From NCBI GenBank assembly GCA_964501265.1, contig CAZCSK010000063.1:1-9663 (forward strand): a stretch of 9,663 bases of DNA, read 5' to 3'. A program made the translations under genes and the position numbers. Within the stretch, counting starts at the first letter, position 1. Each line of letters begins with the position of its first letter. A model generated the notes under the pieces. It was not told where the DNA came from, ran no database searches, and was given only the letters and a program-made list of their open reading frames with translations. Positions 1 to 6,168 of the stretch are shown one piece after another. Source of the DNA: CAZCSK01 sp964501265. Its GTDB lineage: Bacteria; Actinomycetota; CADDZG01; JAHWKV01.

Positions 1-482
1 TCCAGCATCTTGCCGGCCTCTTCCTCGTCAACATTGGCGGCAAAGCAGAGTTCGGATATTAGTATCTGCTTGGCTTTGGTAAGCATCCGCTTCTCGCCAG
101 CGGAAAGGCCCTTCTCCGCATCTCGCCGAGCAAGATTTCGCACAACTTCCGCCACTTGATAGATGTCCCCGGACCGCAGCTTCTCGACATGAGTCTTGAA
201 TCGCCGGCTCCAGTTCGATGGCATCCGGCATTCCTTGGCTCTTAGTACCTTGTAGACCTTCTGCAGCTCGTCCTTGCAGATGACGTCGCGAAGTCCAATT
301 TCCTCGCTGTTTGCGGTTGGAACCATCAGCGTGAGATCCCCGAATGCGAGGCGCAGAATGTAGTACTGCTTCGACTCGCCTTGAAATTCTTTCTGCTCAA
401 GCCCCTTGATGATTGCGGCGCCGTGATGCGGATAGATGACCTTGTCACCTACGCGAAACGTAGTGGCTGCGGCTGCGGGCAA
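1..482 (-). CDS. carD: CarD family transcriptional regulator (3' end cut by window edge)
   Basis: CarD binds the RNA polymerase beta subunit and stabilises the open complex at promoters, notably rRNA promoters in mycobacteria. 160 residues are visible. The N-terminal RNAP-interacting Tudor-like domain (about 9-63) begins FRVGDKVIYPHHGAA and contains GDLTLMVP. The C-terminal helical DNA-binding domain has NWSRRFK, with W91 matching the Trp that wedges into the upstream edge of the transcription bubble, and later GLSAGEKRML (about 125-134). By comparison with the roughly 162-residue mycobacterial protein, only the last several residues lie beyond the left edge. The start is TTG at 482-480, chosen because an exact AAGGAGGT Shine-Dalgarno ends 4 nt upstream and the family alignment begins about 8 residues later. 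The nearest upstream ATG is out of frame. It has its own predicted promoter and a 112-nt leader region after the MFS gene. Identification is very secure. Confidence 0.96.
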   Translation of the reverse strand, partial: MPAAAATTFRVGDKVIYPHHGAAIIKGLEQKEFQGESKQYYILRLAFGDLTLMVPTANSEEIGLRDVICKDELQKVYKVLRAKECRMPSNWSRRFKTHVEKLRSGDIYQVAEVVRNLARRDAEKGLSAGEKRMLTKAKQILISELCFAANVDEEEAGKML

Positions 483-486
483 ACTG

Positions 487-494
487 ACCTCCTT
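487..494 (-). promoter_or_regulatory. Strong Shine-Dalgarno of carD, fixes a TTG start
   Basis: The minus strand reads AAGGAGGT, 4 nt (CAGT) before TTG at 482-480. This is the only textbook ribosome binding site seen in the window, and it decides the non-ATG start of carD. The other gene starts here have weak sites, coupled starts or probably leaderless starts. Confidence 0.85.
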
Positions 495-533
495 GTAAAG
501 GTAAGGGCCCGGGGGCCGTGGCTGAACATTGAT

Positions 534-568
534 TCACCCGCGAGGTCCTTCAAGAACCTGACGGGTGA
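534..568 (-). other. 35-nt stem-loop in the carD leader
   Basis: On the minus strand the sequence forms TCACCCG-TC-AGGTTC / loop TTGAA / GGACCT-CG-CGGGTGA. Seven outer Watson-Crick pairs are followed by a T-G pair, one C-C mismatch, four pairs, a second T-G pair and a C-G closing pair. Both T-G positions would be stable G-U wobbles in minus-strand RNA but A-C mismatches in plus-strand RNA, which suggests an RNA element transcribed with carD. It begins just downstream of the predicted carD transcription start, so the mRNA may begin with this hairpin. It also lies 27 nt past the MFS stop, so it could instead be a terminator or processing site for read-through transcripts. There is no U-tract after it, so a classical intrinsic terminator is unlikely. 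Confidence 0.6.
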
Positions 569-576
569 GTTCAACC

Positions 577-605
577 ATTGTAACAGGGATTTGCTCACGG
601 TCCAA
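577..605 (-). promoter_or_regulatory. Candidate carD promoter
   Basis: On the minus strand, TTGGAC (605-600) and TACAAT (582-577) are separated by 17 nt. The -10 has five of six consensus bases; the -35 is only partly consensus. Transcription would begin near 570, giving a leader of about 88 nt that opens with the stem-loop at 568-534. The -35 lies inside the last codons of the MFS gene. This is a prediction from sequence only. Confidence 0.45.
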
Positions 606-1914
606 ATCGAACCAAAGCGGGCGCCTCCAGAGGCGGCTCCGCGACGAATGGCGTCTTCGTTGCCTTGAAAAACTTCCAGAAGAGCGCGGTCGAAAGAACG
701 TACATCGCGGCCATGCCGACGAATGGCGTGGAGTAGTCGCCGGAGGTCAACAAACGCGACGATATAAAAGCTCCCAGCGCGGTCATGCCTGCGTACGCGG
801 CTGCGTCAAGTCCCGCGAGTGTGGCTCTCTCTCGCAAGCTGAGGATCTCCATGTTGAACGCCGACTCGATCGGCGACGACATGTTGAAAACCGAGGTCCG
901 CAAAATCCAGGCCCCCATCACCACAGGCATCGCCCAACCTGATTCGCGCTGCGACATCGCCATCGCCAAAACCAGAACGAAGGGAACTGCCGCAAGACGA
1001 GTAATGCACACCACGCTCACCTTCGACATTCGAGCCACAAGTAACGGAGCAAGAAGTGCGCTCAAAGCGAAAGCCAACTGACCACCGGCAAAGGTGGAAC
1101 CGATATGGCCCTCGTGAGCATGCAACCCATGAGAAAAGAAGACATTCGCGAGCGGAAGAACCAACCCGCCCCCGAGCGCGAGCAGTAGCTCAGGTGCAAC
1201 TAGCTTCGCCATAAGGGCAGGGTTCTCGACACTTGCGAAAAACCCGCGTCGTTGGCGCTCGGCTTGGGGCTTGTCATCGGCCGAACCCTCCCGACGCAGC
1301 ATGAGGGCTGGGATCAACGAGAGGAACCAGAGCCCAAGCCCTACGAACGTCGCATATCGGTAGGCAGTTAACTTTCCCACTCGCGCAGCCAGAAGCAGGG
1401 GGAGGAACCCGGCGAGCAGGCTTCCCACCATAGCTGATGCGGTGCGGAGACTGTCGGAGATCGAGAAGAGATGAATCCGTTCGGCCGGCTTTGAATTCTC
1501 ATGCATGAATGGCGGCTCGCTCACATGATGCAAAGAGGAGAAGAACGCCCCGACGACTGCGGTGGTCAGCAAGACGCTTCGATCGAGCGTAAGGATATTG
1601 ATCACGCCCAGAGTGGCGCCCAAACCATCTCCAAGGATGAAGGAGGCCTTCCTTCCGATCCGGTCGGAGACCACGCCAGCGGGAACGCTCAGGAAGGCGC
1701 CAGCTACTCCCGCAACAATCAATCGCAGACCGACGAACTTCACATCGAACCCAATTGCAAGTAAGTAGAGGTTGAACAGCACCATCCAGGAACCGTGGAT
1801 CATGTCCATTCCGATGACATCCAGCACGTAGAGCCGGGCGTTGCGACTGAACATCCGCATCGCCTCGATGTATCCGACTCCCGGTGCCGGTTCAGTGATC
1901 GGCGTGCTCATCAA
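595..1914 (-). CDS. MFS transporter, substrate unknown
   Basis: Predicted polytopic inner-membrane permease of the major facilitator superfamily, 439 residues, a usual length for 12-helix members. Hydrophobic segments run throughout (for example about 41-77, 96-130, 160-205, 236-260, 277-320, 327-345, 372-415). The loop between helices 2 and 3 carries the MFS motif A as GVVSDRIGRK (80-89). A basic, polar central loop (about 206-230) separates the two six-helix halves. Nothing visible identifies the substrate. The longest frame starts at TTG (1914-1912) immediately followed by ATG (1911-1909); the ATG may be the true start. Neither has a recognisable Shine-Dalgarno. It follows radA by 61 nt on the same strand and may be cotranscribed with it. 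It sits where disA-type genes often lie in related clusters, so it is probably a lineage-specific insertion. Confidence 0.88.
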   Translation of the reverse strand: MMSTPITEPAPGVGYIEAMRMFSRNARLYVLDVIGMDMIHGSWMVLFNLYLLAIGFDVKFVGLRLIVAGVAGAFLSVPAGVVSDRIGRKASFILGDGLGATLGVINILTLDRSVLLTTAVVGAFFSSLHHVSEPPFMHENSKPAERIHLFSISDSLRTASAMVGSLLAGFLPLLLAARVGKLTAYRYATFVGLGLWFLSLIPALMLRREGSADDKPQAERQRRGFFASVENPALMAKLVAPELLLALGGGLVLPLANVFFSHGLHAHEGHIGSTFAGGQLAFALSALLAPLLVARMSKVSVVCITRLAAVPFVLVLAMAMSQRESGWAMPVVMGAWILRTSVFNMSSPIESAFNMEILSLRERATLAGLDAAAYAGMTALGAFISSRLLTSGDYSTPFVGMAAMYVLSTALFWKFFKATKTPFVAEPPLEAPALVRFGP

Positions 1915-1943
1915 TTGACAAAGATAAAGGTTAGCGGTGTCAA
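1915..1943. repeat. Inverted repeat before the MFS start (TTGACA-17-TGTCAA)
   Basis: Perfect 6-bp inverted arms, TTGACA (1915-1920) and TGTCAA (1938-1943), are separated by 17 bp in the 61-bp gap between radA and the MFS gene. One arm abuts the TTG/ATG start. The minus-strand copy is a perfect -35 hexamer (TTGACA, 1943-1938), but no good -10 follows at normal spacing. It could be an operator or a small hairpin in place of a ribosome binding site. Six-bp arms may also be chance. Confidence 0.3.
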
Positions 1944-1975
1944 AAGGAAATCAGCGGCGGATGGCTTGGGAGTGG

Positions 1976-3295
1976 TCAAGCGATCGAGCCATCTCGGTCG
2001 TGGCCGAGGAGTGTCAGGGCTTGGCCTATGTGCTTCACACCTATCGATTCGAAGCCTTCGACCTGCGCAGACACGGGCAACACGATCTTTGTGAACCCTA
2101 GCCGCGTCAGTTCCTTGACGCGCGGGCCCATCGCGGGGACCGCCCTGATTTCGCCACCCAGCCCAAGTTCGCCGATTACACCGACTTGGGGGGGAAGAAA
2201 TTTGTTGAGCGCTGCTCCTGCTATCGCGAGCGCGAGCGCAAGATCGATCCCCGGCTCGGCTGCACGCAATCCGCCAGCAACGGATGCGTACACATCGAAA
2301 CTTCGCAGCAGAACTCCTCCTCTTGCTTCCAACACTGCGAGGGCCAGTCCCAATCGGGACGCCTCGAGCCCCTGCGCCACGCGCCTAGGATGCATAGCAT
2401 CGGTGCCATTGACCAGCGCTTGGACCTCCAACGCCACCGGCCTGCGCCCTTCGATGACGCAACCGACCGCGGACCCGGCAACCCCCTCGCGTCGGTCTGC
2501 CAAGAAAAGGGCAGAGGGATCAGCGATTTCACTTAAGCCGGTCGGGCCCATCTCGAAAACTCCAAGCTCGTCGGTGGGGCCGAAACGGTTCTTTACCCCT
2601 CTTATCGTTCGCAGCGCATGGCCACGATCGCCCTCGAATGTGACGACAACATCCACCAAGTGCTCGAGTGTCCGGGGGCCTGCCACCCCACCATCTTTAG
2701 TCACGTGGCCAACCAGAACGACCGCACAATTGGACGCTCTAGCGGCCCGCGTTAGCGTGGCAGCGCAGGACCGCACCTGCGTGACGGATCCCGCATCGCC
2801 GGTTGCAGTCGAGTCGCGGAGCGCTTGCACTGAATCGACGATGGCAACGTCAACACCCGCGAGCATCGCAGCGATCAGATCGACTGCCGTCGTTGTAGTC
2901 GCCTCTGCCTTCTTAGGCCCACCCAGGCGGGCGGCACGAGCAGCGACTTGCTCCAGCGACTCCTCACCGCAGATCAGAAGCACACGCCGCCCTCGGTCCT
3001 CCAGTCCGCAAGCCGTCTGGAGCATCAGTGTCGACTTGCCGACGCCGGGTTCGCCCGCGACGAGAACCACCGACCCCTTCACAAGTCCCCCGCCGAGGAC
3101 GCGGTCGAACTCAACTAGGCCAGTCGACAAGCGTTCGCTGCCGAAACTTTCTACTCTCTCCAGCCGAGTGGGCTTGGGCACAGTGATTTGAGCAGGTTCA
3201 ACGAAGGAATTCCAGGCCTCGCACGTGGGGCATCGGCCTAGCTCCTGAAGCGTGCGATGACCGCATTCGGTGCAAACCAACTCAGTTGTCGTCAT
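1976..3295 (-). CDS. radA: DNA repair protein RadA (Sms), RecA-like ATPase
   Basis: RadA is a RecA-related, DnaB-like hexameric ATPase that drives branch migration in homologous recombination and helps process recombination intermediates. At 439 residues it is close to the usual 450-460. The N-terminal C4 zinc finger is C8-x2-C11 ... C22-x2-C25. The RecA core carries Walker A GEPGVGKST (81-89), Walker B around VAIVDS (150-155), and the family-diagnostic KNRFG (235-239). The C-terminal Lon-protease-like domain (about 280-430) includes GGLRAAEPGIDLALALAIAG (341-360) and GELGLGGEIR (375-384); it lacks protease activity in known RadA. The ATG start is supported by the zinc finger beginning at once and by a -10 box 6 nt upstream, implying a leaderless or very short leader. 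It follows the terminator of the ArsR-fusion gene and precedes the MFS gene. Confidence 0.97.
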   Translation of the reverse strand: MTTTELVCTECGHRTLQELGRCPTCEAWNSFVEPAQITVPKPTRLERVESFGSERLSTGLVEFDRVLGGGLVKGSVVLVAGEPGVGKSTLMLQTACGLEDRGRRVLLICGEESLEQVAARAARLGGPKKAEATTTTAVDLIAAMLAGVDVAIVDSVQALRDSTATGDAGSVTQVRSCAATLTRAARASNCAVVLVGHVTKDGGVAGPRTLEHLVDVVVTFEGDRGHALRTIRGVKNRFGPTDELGVFEMGPTGLSEIADPSALFLADRREGVAGSAVGCVIEGRRPVALEVQALVNGTDAMHPRRVAQGLEASRLGLALAVLEARGGVLLRSFDVYASVAGGLRAAEPGIDLALALAIAGAALNKFLPPQVGVIGELGLGGEIRAVPAMGPRVKELTRLGFTKIVLPVSAQVEGFESIGVKHIGQALTLLGHDRDGSIA

Positions 3296-3323
3296 GACCC
3301 CACTATAGAGATGGGGTCTGACA
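3296..3323 (-). promoter_or_regulatory. radA promoter core with overlapping inverted repeat
   Basis: On the minus strand, TATAGT (3307-3302) lies 6 nt before the radA ATG, so transcription would start at or next to the start codon. No good -35 is seen; the expected position is the T-tract of the upstream terminator. Perfect 7-bp inverted arms GACCCCA (3296-3302) and TGGGGTC (3312-3318), 9 bp apart, bracket the -10. They could be a repressor operator or a hairpin blocking initiation. The stretch from 3323 to 3302 matches the HNH gene promoter (4359-4380) at 18 of 22 positions. Confidence 0.5.
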
Positions 3324-3324
3324 G

Positions 3325-3368
3325 AAAAAAATCAGGACCACCGATAGCGATGCCCCGGTGGTCCTGAT
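3325..3368 (-). terminator. Intrinsic terminator of the ArsR-SRPBCC gene
   Basis: A perfect 12-bp inverted repeat, ATCAGGACCACC (3331-3342) and GGTGGTCCTGAT (3357-3368), has a 14-nt loop. On the minus strand it is followed by seven T residues (3331-3325). It begins 16 nt after the stop codon of the gene ending at 3385. This is a textbook Rho-independent terminator and separates that gene from radA. Confidence 0.93.
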
Positions 3369-3384
3369 TGAGTTTTGCTCGGTA

Positions 3385-4218
3385 CTAGCTGAGCGAGATC
3401 GCTACTTCCTCGAGCAGGTCCATCGCGTCCTGCATGCCTGCCTCCATGCCGGAGTTGATGATCATGTCGCGGTCTTCCTGACTCTCAAGCTCGATGAGCG
3501 TGGTGGCTGTCGTGCGCCCGTCCTTCTCCGATAGCGTCATCGTATTTACTGACGGCCTCTCGTCCCCGTCGGGAATGCCCTCATACACTTCCGTGTAAAC
3601 GATCCTCTCGTTCGGGACGATCTCCCGGTACTCGCCGTGGAACCCGACCTCGAACCCATCGCCAGTCACCATGACGTAGCGCCACTTGCCACCGACTCGC
3701 AGGTCGACCTCGGCCAGGGTGACATCACCTCGTTTCGCGTTCCACCAGCGCTTGATCAGTTCTGGCGTGGTCAACGCCTTGTAGACCAGGTGCTTGGGTG
3801 CATCAAACTCCCGCGTAATCAAAATCTGCGTATCCGTTGGGAGCGTCAAAACTGCCGTTCCGCTACTTTTCCCTGCCACCATCTCCCTTTCCTTTTCCTT
3901 GAGTTCCTCCAACACTTCGTCCAGCGCCTTGTAACGTTCGTCCCACGACCGCTGGTAGTTCTTGACCCAGTCGTGGATGGGCTTGAGCGACCGGCCATTC
4001 AACCGGTACATCCGCTGCCTCCCTTCTTCTCGTACCTCCACCAGGCCCACCTCCCGAAGAACTCGGAGGTGCTTGGACACTTGTGGTTGAGCCAACCCGA
4101 GCAGCTTGACAAGGTCGTTCACGGGGCTCTCCCCGCCGGCCAGGACGTCCAAAATCTGCCGCCGCCGGGGCTCCGCCACGGCGTTAAACGCATCCGCTGT
4201 CGTCGCTGCTCGTGCCAT
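3385..4218 (-). CDS. ArsR-family HTH regulator fused to a SRPBCC (AHSA1-like) domain
   Basis: 277 residues with two domains. Residues 1-90 are an ArsR/SmtB winged helix: AEPRRRQILDVLAGG (15-29), recognition helix around QPQVSKHLRVLREVGLV (44-60), then the wing REEGRQRMYRLN (63-74). A charged, probably helical linker (about 91-115) leads to a SRPBCC/AHSA1 (CalC-like) domain from about 130, with ITREFDAPKHLVYKALT (134-150), the typical RWW (157-159) and GGKWRYVM (176-183). The protein has no cysteine, so classic cysteine-based metal sensing is ruled out. The SRPBCC pocket probably binds a hydrophobic ligand and may act as sensor (inference). Such regulator and SRPBCC genes are commonly adjacent; here they form one reading frame, a fusion also known elsewhere. 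A very strong promoter with a possible operator lies directly upstream, suggesting autoregulation, and a terminator follows, so it is monocistronic. The ATG is supported by its position 6 nt after the -10. Confidence 0.9.
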   Translation of the reverse strand: MARAATTADAFNAVAEPRRRQILDVLAGGESPVNDLVKLLGLAQPQVSKHLRVLREVGLVEVREEGRQRMYRLNGRSLKPIHDWVKNYQRSWDERYKALDEVLEELKEKEREMVAGKSSGTAVLTLPTDTQILITREFDAPKHLVYKALTTPELIKRWWNAKRGDVTLAEVDLRVGGKWRYVMVTGDGFEVGFHGEYREIVPNERIVYTEVYEGIPDGDERPSVNTMTLSEKDGRTTATTLIELESQEDRDMIINSGMEAGMQDAMDLLEEVAISLS

Positions 4219-4224
4219 GAGGAC

Positions 4225-4252
4225 ATTATATGCCTATATAAGAATATGTCAA
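4225..4252 (-). promoter_or_regulatory. Near-consensus promoter of the ArsR-SRPBCC gene with possible operator
   Basis: The minus strand has a perfect TTGACA (4252-4247), a 16-bp spacer and a perfect TATAAT (4230-4225). Only 6 nt separate the -10 from the ATG (4218-4216), so the transcript should be leaderless. A symmetric TATAT-GCCT-ATATA (4227-4240) overlaps the -10 and spacer, and GACAT/ATGTC (4222-4226/4246-4250) forms an outer pair. AT-rich dyads like this are typical ArsR-family operators, so autorepression is likely (inference). Confidence 0.8.
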
Positions 4253-4358
4253 GAAACGTTCGAAAGAGTTTGTGACGAGTCGCATCTCCGAGGGGAAATC
4301 CATTGACACCAATATTTCTCAAAAAACTTTTCTTGGGGAGGCCCAAACCGGGTCTTTT

Positions 4359-4380
4359 TGTCGTACCCCATCTCTACAAT
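4359..4380 (+). promoter_or_regulatory. Candidate promoter of the HNH gene, sharing a core with radA
   Basis: TACAAT (4375-4380) lies 7 nt before the ATG at 4388, again consistent with a leaderless transcript. ACCCCATCTCTA (4365-4376) and TGTC (4359-4362) are identical and identically spaced in the radA upstream region on the other strand. No clear -35 is present at 16-18 nt. Confidence 0.45.
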
Positions 4381-4387
4381 TTGGAGC

Positions 4388-5549
4388 ATGGGAACGTCAG
4401 TTTTTAGTGAGGCGCCGAGCGGTGAAGTGGCCGATGCCATTCAGCAGATGAATGCCGCCAGGTCGGCTTTGCACGCTTCGATCTTCGAGGCCATCGTCGC
4501 TTATGACCGGCGGAGGCTTTGGAAAGAAGAGGGAGCAAGCTGTATGGCGGCTTGGCTCGCCACCTGGATCGGGATCCCCCAACCACCTCGCACAGGAATG
4601 GGTGAGAGTGGCACACGCCTTGGACAAGCTGCCTTATGTCGCGGCTGCTTACAAACTGGGTCACCTTTGCTGGGGCCATGTCCGCCTTCTTACCCGTCAC
4701 GCAACTTATGAGACGCAAGAGGAATGGGTCGATAAGGCCTTGGGGATGACCGTTGATCAGCTACAAGACGCTATCCGTAGCGACCAACGACCAACCGCGG
4801 CCAGTGCGCAGGAGGCTTACAGCAAACGGTTTCTGAACTTTCGTTGGGACGATGAGGCCTCGTTGTTGCACTTGAAGGGGTGTTTGGCCGACTCAGATGG
4901 TGCGATTGTGAAAAAAGCATTGGAGCGCCTGGCTGAAAAAGCGCCGGTCAACCCTGAGACCGGGATGTTTGATCCATTCGAGCAACGCTGCGCCGATGCG
5001 CTGGTGCAGATCGCCTCTGGCGACCTTGGCGCCGACTCCGATCCAGACCGAGCGACCGTGGTGGTACATGTGGACGTTGCGCTTCTGGCTTCCGATGATG
5101 CTGAAGGGATGGCCAGGCTGGAGGACGGCCCAGCGATTGCTGCCGAGACCGCTCGCAGGCTGGCCTGTGATCCCTACATGGAGACGCTCGTTGTTGGACC
5201 AGACGGCAAGCCACTTGGAATTGGTCGGAAAAGCCGTCAGATCCCGGCGTGGCTACGCCGCCAGCTTCGCAGGCGTGATCGGTGCTGCCGCTTTCCGGGG
5301 TGCAACCGCAGTCGATGGCTACATGCTCATCACATAGAGCCCTGAGCTAAAGGGGGCCGGACCGACAAGAACAATCTCATTCTGCTCTGCACGTACCATC
5401 ATCGGTTGGTTCATGAAGGTAAATGGTCGATCCGAGGAAGTCCCGATGGTGAGATAACTTTCGTTGATCCAATTGGCCGAGGGCTAGGCTGGGCGCCACC
5501 TCCTGCGCTTCGACCGGATATAAGGGCACGGCTGCCTATTCCGATCTGA
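4388..5549 (+). pseudogene. Broken DUF222/HNH endonuclease gene (REP13E12-like)
   Basis: Homologous to the actinobacterial 13E12 repeat family: an N-terminal DUF222 domain plus a C-terminal HNH nuclease. The first part (from MGTSVFSEAP to AAWLATWIGI) lies in the frame of ATG 4388. The rest (NHLAQEWVRVAHALDKLP onward) is one frame later. Reading the C5 run at 4576-4580 as C4 restores one continuous frame of about 386 codons. A second lesion is TGA at 5343-5345, where family members have Trp in HHIxPWxxGGxT; the frame then continues for 67 codons with AKGGRTDKNNLILLCTYHHR and ends at 5547-5549. The nonsense codon separates HAHH from the N and H residues of the nuclease motif, so the main product would be inactive. 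Trp is TGG elsewhere in the gene and TGA ends other genes here, so recoding is unlikely. The sole plus-strand gene, it overlaps the HAD gene tail by 14 nt. Sequencing error could explain either lesion, less easily both. Confidence 0.87.
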
Positions 5550-6168
5550 AAATACTCTCCAGCGCTTCGAGTGTGATTTCGGGATCTGTATGCAAGACGC
5601 CGACCATCCCAACGGCCTCGGCCCCCGCGATGTTGGACTTCAAATCGTCGACGAAAACGCACTCTTCCGGTTCCAGGCCAAGCTGGGAGGCAGTCATCCG
5701 ATAGATCTCCGCCTGAGGCTTGCGATAACCAACGTCGCCCGACAGAACGACCGTATCGAAAAGGAAATCGAAGGTCTCTCGGGGATAACCTTCGCCTCCC
5801 CAGGAGTTGGACAGAAGAGCCGTCTTGATTCCTGACGCGCGATAGCTGCCCACCGCCATCACCATCGAGGGCTCGGGCCGCACCATGAAGAACAGTTGAT
5901 CTTTGAAACCAATCTCCTCGAAAGGGGAGGTGCCGTCCTCAATGAGGGAGCCATGGAGGTACCGGCTGAAGTCATCGCCAGACATCCTGCCCGTCTCGAT
6001 CAAATGCACGGGATGATCCGCTTCTCCACCTCCTATGCCATCCGCGTCCGCACGAAGGGCGCCCCACAATCGTCCCGGTGCGATCCCGTTCTCGTTGCAG
6101 AATGCATTGAAGGATTCCACGATCGAGGTCGTCAACACGCCCCCGAAGTCCACGATCAATCCCTTCAT
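5536..6168 (-). CDS. HAD-like hydrolase, ACAD10 N-terminal type
   Basis: 210 residues, normal for a HAD subfamily I phosphatase. Motif I is DFGGVLT (7-13) with nucleophile D7, but glycine (G9) replaces the usual second Asp, as in the DxG group that includes YihX and the epoxide-hydrolase/ACAD10 N-terminal domains. Motif II is LLSNSW (S120), motif III RKP (K150), and motif IV FVDDLKSN (D174/D175). The cap is a short helical insert (about 16-95). The ATG overlaps the stop of the kinase gene in an ATGA arrangement, so translation is probably coupled. It is the last gene of the dehydrogenase-kinase-HAD unit. Its substrate is unknown; a phosphorylated acyl-CoA or acid made by the kinase is a reasonable guess from context. 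The 3' end overlaps the convergent HNH pseudogene. Confidence 0.88.
   Translation of the reverse strand: MKGLIVDFGGVLTTSIVESFNAFCNENGIAPGRLWGALRADADGIGGGEADHPVHLIETGRMSGDDFSRYLHGSLIEDGTSPFEEIGFKDQLFFMVRPEPSMVMAVGSYRASGIKTALLSNSWGGEGYPRETFDFLFDTVVLSGDVGYRKPQAEIYRMTASQLGLEPEECVFVDDLKSNIAGAEAVGMVGVLHTDPEITLEALESIFRSE

Noticed and set aside
506..518. GC-rich palindrome-like run (GGGCCCGGGGGCC) upstream of carD
   Set aside because: It is low-complexity G/C with no T-tract and no extended stem; it does not qualify as a terminator or operator.
2028..3191. Long plus-strand open frame of 387 codons antisense to radA
   Set aside because: Its product is Ser/Thr/Pro/Arg-rich with no recognisable domain, and it is explained as the complement of the well-conserved radA coding sequence.
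4303..4308. TTGACA on the plus strand upstream of the HNH gene
   Set aside because: No acceptable -10 hexamer follows at 15-19 nt, so I do not call a promoter.
4338..4359. Possible plus-strand terminator: GAGGCCC/GGGTCTT stem with a T5 run before the HNH promoter
   Set aside because: The stem needs two G-U pairs for seven base pairs, and there is no plus-strand gene upstream to terminate. It may only be leader or spacer sequence.
4358..4387. Upstream TTG start for the HNH gene (10 extra residues)
   Set aside because: The -10-like TACAAT would lie inside that extension, and ATG 4388 fits the leaderless spacing seen at neighbouring genes.
5343..5345. TGA read as Trp (alternative genetic code)
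   Set aside because: radA, the MFS gene, the dehydrogenase and the kinase all end on TGA at the expected protein ends, and Trp is TGG elsewhere in the same pseudogene.
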